From Pseudonocardia sp. ICBG1293 (GTDB lineage: Bacteria; Actinomycetota; Actinomycetes; Mycobacteriales; Pseudonocardiaceae), in assembly GCF_020131355.1 (NCBI RefSeq), contig NZ_JAHLEL010000054.1:186001-250000 (forward strand): a stretch of 64,000 nt of DNA, in the 5' to 3' direction. Position numbers and translations under genes: made by a program. The first letter of the stretch is position 1; each line of letters opens with the position of its first letter. Below the pieces are notes generated by a model. That model saw only the letters and a list, made by a program, of their open reading frames with translations, was not told where the DNA came from and did not search any database. This document shows, piece by piece, positions 61,102-64,000 of this stretch.

Positions 61102-61995
61102 ATGATCATCGTCATCACCGGGGCCTCGAGCGGGTTCGGCGCCGCGGGCGCCCGCGCCCTCGCCGACGCCGGGCACACCGTCTACGCCGGGATCCGCGCC
61201 ACGACCGGACGCAACGCGCCCGCCGTTGATGCCGCGGCCGCCTACCGTCGCGAGCACGGCGTCGACCTGCGCACCGTCGAGCTCGACGTCGCCGACCAGG
61301 CCTCCGTCGACGCCGGGATCGCCCGGATCGTCGACGAGGCAGGACACCTCGACGTCGTCGTGCACAACGCCGGGCACATGGTCCTCGGCCCGGCCGAGGC
61401 CTTCACCCCCGAGCAGCTCGCCGCCTCCTACGACGTCAACGTCCTGTCCACCCAGCGGGTCAACCGCGCCGCGCTGCCCCACCTGCGCGCCCAGGGCCAC
61501 GGCCTCGTGCTCTGGGTCGGCTCCTCCAGCACCCGCGGCGGCACCCCGCCCTACCTCGCGCCCTACTTCGCGGCCAAGGCCGGCATGGACGCGCTCGCGG
61601 TCAGCTACGCCGCCGAGCTCGCCCGCTTCGGCGTCGACACCACCATCGTCGTGCCCGGATCGTTCACCACCGGAACGAACCACTTCGCCAACGCCGGGCG
61701 CGCCGCGGACACCGGGGTCGCCGAGGCCTACGAGCAGCACTACGCCGGACTCACCGACCAGGTCGGCGCCCGGCTGGCCGAGCTCGCACCACCGGACGCC
61801 GATCCCGCGGAGGTCGCCCGCGCGATGGTCCGCGTCGTCGACACCCCCGCCGGCCGGCGGCCCTTCCGCGTGCACATCGACCCCGCCGACGACGGCGCCG
61901 AGGTCGTCAACGCGGTCGGCGACCGCGTGCGCACCGAGTTCTACCGACGCGTCGGACTCGAGGACCTCCTCCGGCCGGCGCCGCTCGCCGGGTGA
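61102..61995 (+). CDS. short-chain dehydrogenase/reductase (atypical)
   Basis: ATG 61102 gives 297 residues. The glycine motif is TGASSGFGAAGARAL, and VVVHNAGHMVLGP replaces NNAG by HNAG. The active site reads VGSSSTRGGTPPYLAPYFAA with Tyr and Lys at YFAAKAG. The C-terminal extension (after TGTNHFANAGRAAD) is longer than in FabG, like the SDR proteins that act on bulky alcohols. It follows the previous SDR by 41 bases, so they are probably co-expressed. Confidence 0.88.
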   Translation: MIIVITGASSGFGAAGARALADAGHTVYAGIRATTGRNAPAVDAAAAYRREHGVDLRTVELDVADQASVDAGIARIVDEAGHLDVVVHNAGHMVLGPAEAFTPEQLAASYDVNVLSTQRVNRAALPHLRAQGHGLVLWVGSSSTRGGTPPYLAPYFAAKAGMDALAVSYAAELARFGVDTTIVVPGSFTTGTNHFANAGRAADTGVAEAYEQHYAGLTDQVGARLAELAPPDADPAEVARAMVRVVDTPAGRRPFRVHIDPADDGAEVVNAVGDRVRTEFYRRVGLEDLLRPAPLAG

Positions 61996-62349
61996 GCAGC
62001 ACAGCCCCGCCGACCCCGGCCCCGTGCCGGGTGGAGCCGCCGAGGCCTCGCGCTCCCGAGCCCCGCTCGGGTGCGGACCCGACGGAGCCGGAGCGGAGAC
62101 CGGGCGTCGCCGGCGACGGGGACGGCGACGGCCGTCGACGACCGACGGGCACCGCCGTCGACCGGTCGTCGTCGTGACCACGGCGGATCACCCGTCCGGC
62201 GGGTACGCAATGTGATCCACGCCATAGTCATGCCGGGTTTGCCCGGTCGATCACGCAGGTGAGCGGGGCAACTGAGGTGGCCCGCACCGCCGGTCAGGCG
62301 AGCCTCTGTTGTCTGGCGCACGCCGCACGATCCCGCCAACCTGGGCCCC
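61996..62349. other. intergenic stretch without an apparent gene
   Basis: The 354 bases between the SDR stop and the DUF1540 ATG hold no credible coding frame. The first ~180 bases are very G+C-rich. An A/T-richer stretch around 62205-62245 (ACGCAATGTGATCCACGCCA) may hold promoter elements, but no good -10 or -35 pair was found. CAACCT seven bases before ATG 62350 is a weak -10 candidate. Confidence 0.5.
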
Positions 62350-62637
62350 ATGACCACGGCCCAGGACATGCCCCAGGTTCAGCAGTGCTCCGCCACCAGC
62401 TGCTCCTACAACTCCGACTCCAGCTGCGGTGCGGGGGCGATCACGATCTCCGGTGAGCACGCCCACTGCGGCACCTTCGTCGAGATCTCGTTCCGCGGTG
62501 GCAGCGGCAACGGTCTCGTCGGCGCCTGTCACCGTTCGGACTGTCGGTTCAACGAGAAGCTCGAGTGCACCGCGTCCTCGGTGAACATCGGCGCCGGCTC
62601 CGACGCCGCCGACTGCCTGACCTACGAGGCCAAGTAG
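62350..62637 (+). CDS. DUF1540 protein with two cysteine-rich modules
   Basis: The 95-residue protein has two copies of a Cys motif. The first is QQCSATSCSYNSDSSCGAGA, ending in HCGTF; the second is GACHRSDCRFNEKLECTASS, ending in DCLTYE. Each has the C-x4-C-x6/7-C...C pattern of DUF1540, which is thought to bind a metal. There is no Shine-Dalgarno. Its end overlaps the convergent degenerate-ATPase gene by 16 bases. The function is unknown. Confidence 0.82.
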   Translation: MTTAQDMPQVQQCSATSCSYNSDSSCGAGAITISGEHAHCGTFVEISFRGGSGNGLVGACHRSDCRFNEKLECTASSVNIGAGSDAADCLTYEAK

Positions 62638-63038
62638 GCCAGCTCCTCCGCCCGGACCTCGCCCCGTTCGTCGACACGCAGCGCGCCGTCGGCGACGGCG
62701 AGGGCCGCCACGGGGTCCACGTCGTCGACGAGGACGGCGACCCCGTCCGCGGCGACGGCCCGCAGTGCGGACAGCACCGCGCTGCGGTCGTGCGCGTCGA
62801 GACCGTCGGTCAGGCGGTCGGCGAGGACCATCGCGGTGGGGCCCCGACGGGCCGCCTCCACCGAGGCCAGCCGGTCGGCCGCGGACTCGGTCGCGCGGGC
62901 CCCCAGCCTGCGCACCACGGCATCGTGCCCGTCCGCGCACCGGCCGCTCGCGTCGTCGAGCCGGTTCATCGTGCGACGACGCTGCACCGACGGTCCGAGC
63001 AGCACCGTGATGCTGCCGGTCGGCAGCCGCAGAGACAT
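62622..63038 (-). CDS. short, degenerate ABC-type ATPase
   Basis: ATG 63038 follows GGGAGG and gives 138 residues. The order of an ABC ATPase is recognisable: GSITVLLGPSVQRRRTMNRL sits where Walker A should be but lacks GKT, MVLADRLTDGLDAHDR matches Walker B and D-loop without the DE pair, and GVAVLVDDVDPVAALAVADG resembles the H-loop region without histidine. The signature and Q-loop are gone. It cannot hydrolyse ATP in the usual way. It could be a relic or a regulatory partner. Confidence 0.65.
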   Translation of the reverse strand: MSLRLPTGSITVLLGPSVQRRRTMNRLDDASGRCADGHDAVVRRLGARATESAADRLASVEAARRGPTAMVLADRLTDGLDAHDRSAVLSALRAVAADGVAVLVDDVDPVAALAVADGALRVDERGEVRAEELAYLAS

Positions 63039-63087
63039 GGAAGCCCTCCCTCACCGGTACTGAGGCGAGGCTAACCGACGATTGCGA

Positions 63088-64000
63088 TCAGGTGAAGGCC
63101 CTGCCGTGGGTCTCGCGCAGCTCGCGCTTGAGGATCTTGCCGCTGGGGTTGCGCGGCAGCGCCTCCACGACGTCGACCGAGCGGGGCCGCTTGAAGCCCG
63201 CGATCCGTGGCCGCAACCACTCGATGAGCGCCTGCGGATCCACCGTCGCCCCCGGCCGCGGCACGACGACGGCCTTCACCGCCTCGCCCCAGCGCTCGTC
63301 GGGCACCCCGATCACCGCGACGTCGGCGACGTCGGGATGCTCGGACAGCACGCTCTCCACCTCGATCGGATACACGTTCTCCGCGCCGGTCACGATCATG
63401 TCCTTGATCCGGTCGGTGAGGAACAGGTAGCCCTGGTCGTCGAGGTAGCCGCCGTCCCCGGTGCGCAGCGTGGCGTCGTCGCCGAGCGCGGCCGCGGTGT
63501 CCTCCGGCCGGTTCCAGTAGCCGGCGGTGACCTGGTCGGAGCGGATCCGCACCTCTCCCACCTCGCCCGGACCGAGGACGCGGCCGGTCGCCGGGTCCAC
63601 GATCGTCAGCTCGACCCACGGGTAGGCCCGCCCGGCCGAGCGCATGAGATGTGCCCGCGGACCGTCCGGGTCGTGGTCGGCCGGGTCGAGCTGGGTGATC
63701 GCCCCGGTGGTCTCGGTGGCGCCGTAGACCTGGAACAACGGCGCCCGGAAGGTCTCGACGACCGCACGCAGCGCACCGACCGTGATCGGCGAGGCGCCGT
63801 AGGCGATCGACCGCAGCGCCGACCAGTCCCGGTCGGCGGCACCGGGGACCGCGGACAGCATCTGCAGCACGGCGGGGACGAGGAAGGCGTTCGTGACGCG
63901 CTCGTCGGACATCGTGTCGAGCAGCGGGCCGGGGACGATGTCGGCGACCAGCACGCAGCGCGCTCCGGCGGCCAGGCAGACCAGGGCGTAGCCGACGCCG
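63088..64000 (-). CDS. acyl-CoA synthetase (FadD-like), N-terminal part outside window
   Basis: The frame runs into the window edge; 303 residues of the C-terminal part are visible. Motifs of the AMP-forming superfamily are clear: YGATETTGAI (adenine-binding), TGDGGYLDDQGYLFLTDRIK with the hinge, MIVTGAENVYPIEVESVLSE, and the catalytic lysine in NPSGKILKREL near the end. It activates carboxylic acids, probably fatty acids, to acyl-CoA through an acyl-AMP. The gene ends 50 bases beyond the degenerate ATPase start, on the same strand. Confidence 0.92.
   Translation of the reverse strand, partial: GVGYALVCLAAGARCVLVADIVPGPLLDTMSDERVTNAFLVPAVLQMLSAVPGAADRDWSALRSIAYGASPITVGALRAVVETFRAPLFQVYGATETTGAITQLDPADHDPDGPRAHLMRSAGRAYPWVELTIVDPATGRVLGPGEVGEVRIRSDQVTAGYWNRPEDTAAALGDDATLRTGDGGYLDDQGYLFLTDRIKDMIVTGAENVYPIEVESVLSEHPDVADVAVIGVPDERWGEAVKAVVVPRPGATVDPQALIEWLRPRIAGFKRPRSVDVVEALPRNPSGKILKRELRETHGRAFT

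Overview
The window looks like chromosomal DNA of a high-G+C actinomycete, most likely a Pseudonocardia-like member of the Pseudonocardiaceae. The sequence is roughly three-quarters G+C by eye, GTG starts are frequent, and many genes overlap by four bases (ATGA or GTGA). Many starts sit 6-8 bases below a TAnnnT-like -10 box with no ribosome site, the leaderless pattern usual in actinobacteria. The families fit too: class F sortase, WYL and MerR regulators, an EthA-like Baeyer-Villiger monooxygenase, cytochromes P450, DrrAB-type ABC exporter, DUF418, DUF1540. No rRNA, tRNA or CRISPR array was seen. The genus is inferred, not proven.

Layout. 1-2.5 kb: end of a LuxR regulator, a small protein, a cell-wall-type surface protein and a class F sortase. 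2.5-4.05 kb: an IS110-family element. 4.1-9.5 kb: a 2-oxoglutarate oxygenase, a MazG-like protein, a WYL regulator divergent from a GyrI-like protein, and a MerR regulator divergent from an NTF2-like/SDR operon. 9.6-12.7 kb: an AcoR-like regulator and a zinc alcohol dehydrogenase. 12.8-14.5 kb: a HEAT-repeat pair, one fused to a MerR head. 14.6-19.1 kb: a CHASE3 membrane protein, an esterase and a two-component system. 19.2-21.1 kb: an epoxide hydrolase divergent from a CGNR-type protein. 21.13-22.07 kb: an IS5-family element inserted at the stop codon of a frameshifted TAXI receptor gene, itself divergent from a frameshifted C4-dicarboxylate carrier.

24.7-33.5 kb: a PQQ-type sugar dehydrogenase, an intact P450, an RHH-DUF4097-ABC exporter operon, a decayed second P450 with the same operator, a DUF808 protein and a cupin. 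33.5-37.8 kb: a YwaF-like membrane protein, LysR plus a tartrate/D-malate-type dehydrogenase, an EVE-like protein with a pentapeptide repeat, and a fluoroacetate-dehalogenase-like hydrolase. 37.8-43 kb: a second AcoR-like regulator divergent from a Baeyer-Villiger monooxygenase/esterase operon, then an AraC regulator. 43-48 kb: a molybdopterin oxidoreductase with ferredoxin, ferredoxin reductase and CBS protein, and a 3-hydroxyacyl-CoA dehydrogenase. 48-51.2 kb: a polysaccharide flippase and a kinase-like protein. 51.4-57.8 kb: an M20 amidohydrolase, two class A beta-lactamase-fold proteins around a LysR regulator, an SGNH hydrolase and a DUF418 protein. 58-62 kb: two TetR and three SDR genes. 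62.3-64 kb: a DUF1540 protein, a degenerate ABC ATPase and the C-terminal part of an acyl-CoA synthetase.

How the genes work together. The clearest functional theme is oxidation of small alcohols and ketones. The alcohol dehydrogenase (11.6 kb) and the monooxygenase/esterase pair (39.7 kb) each lie beside an AcoR-like regulator. Both promoters carry a GTGTCC/GGACAC-type inverted repeat and a TAGCGTCGG box, so they may form one regulon. A second theme is MerR control: five promoters have a TTGACC -35 box, a 19-base spacer and a dyad inside that spacer. Decay is visible in the P450 pair and the dicarboxylate-uptake pair.
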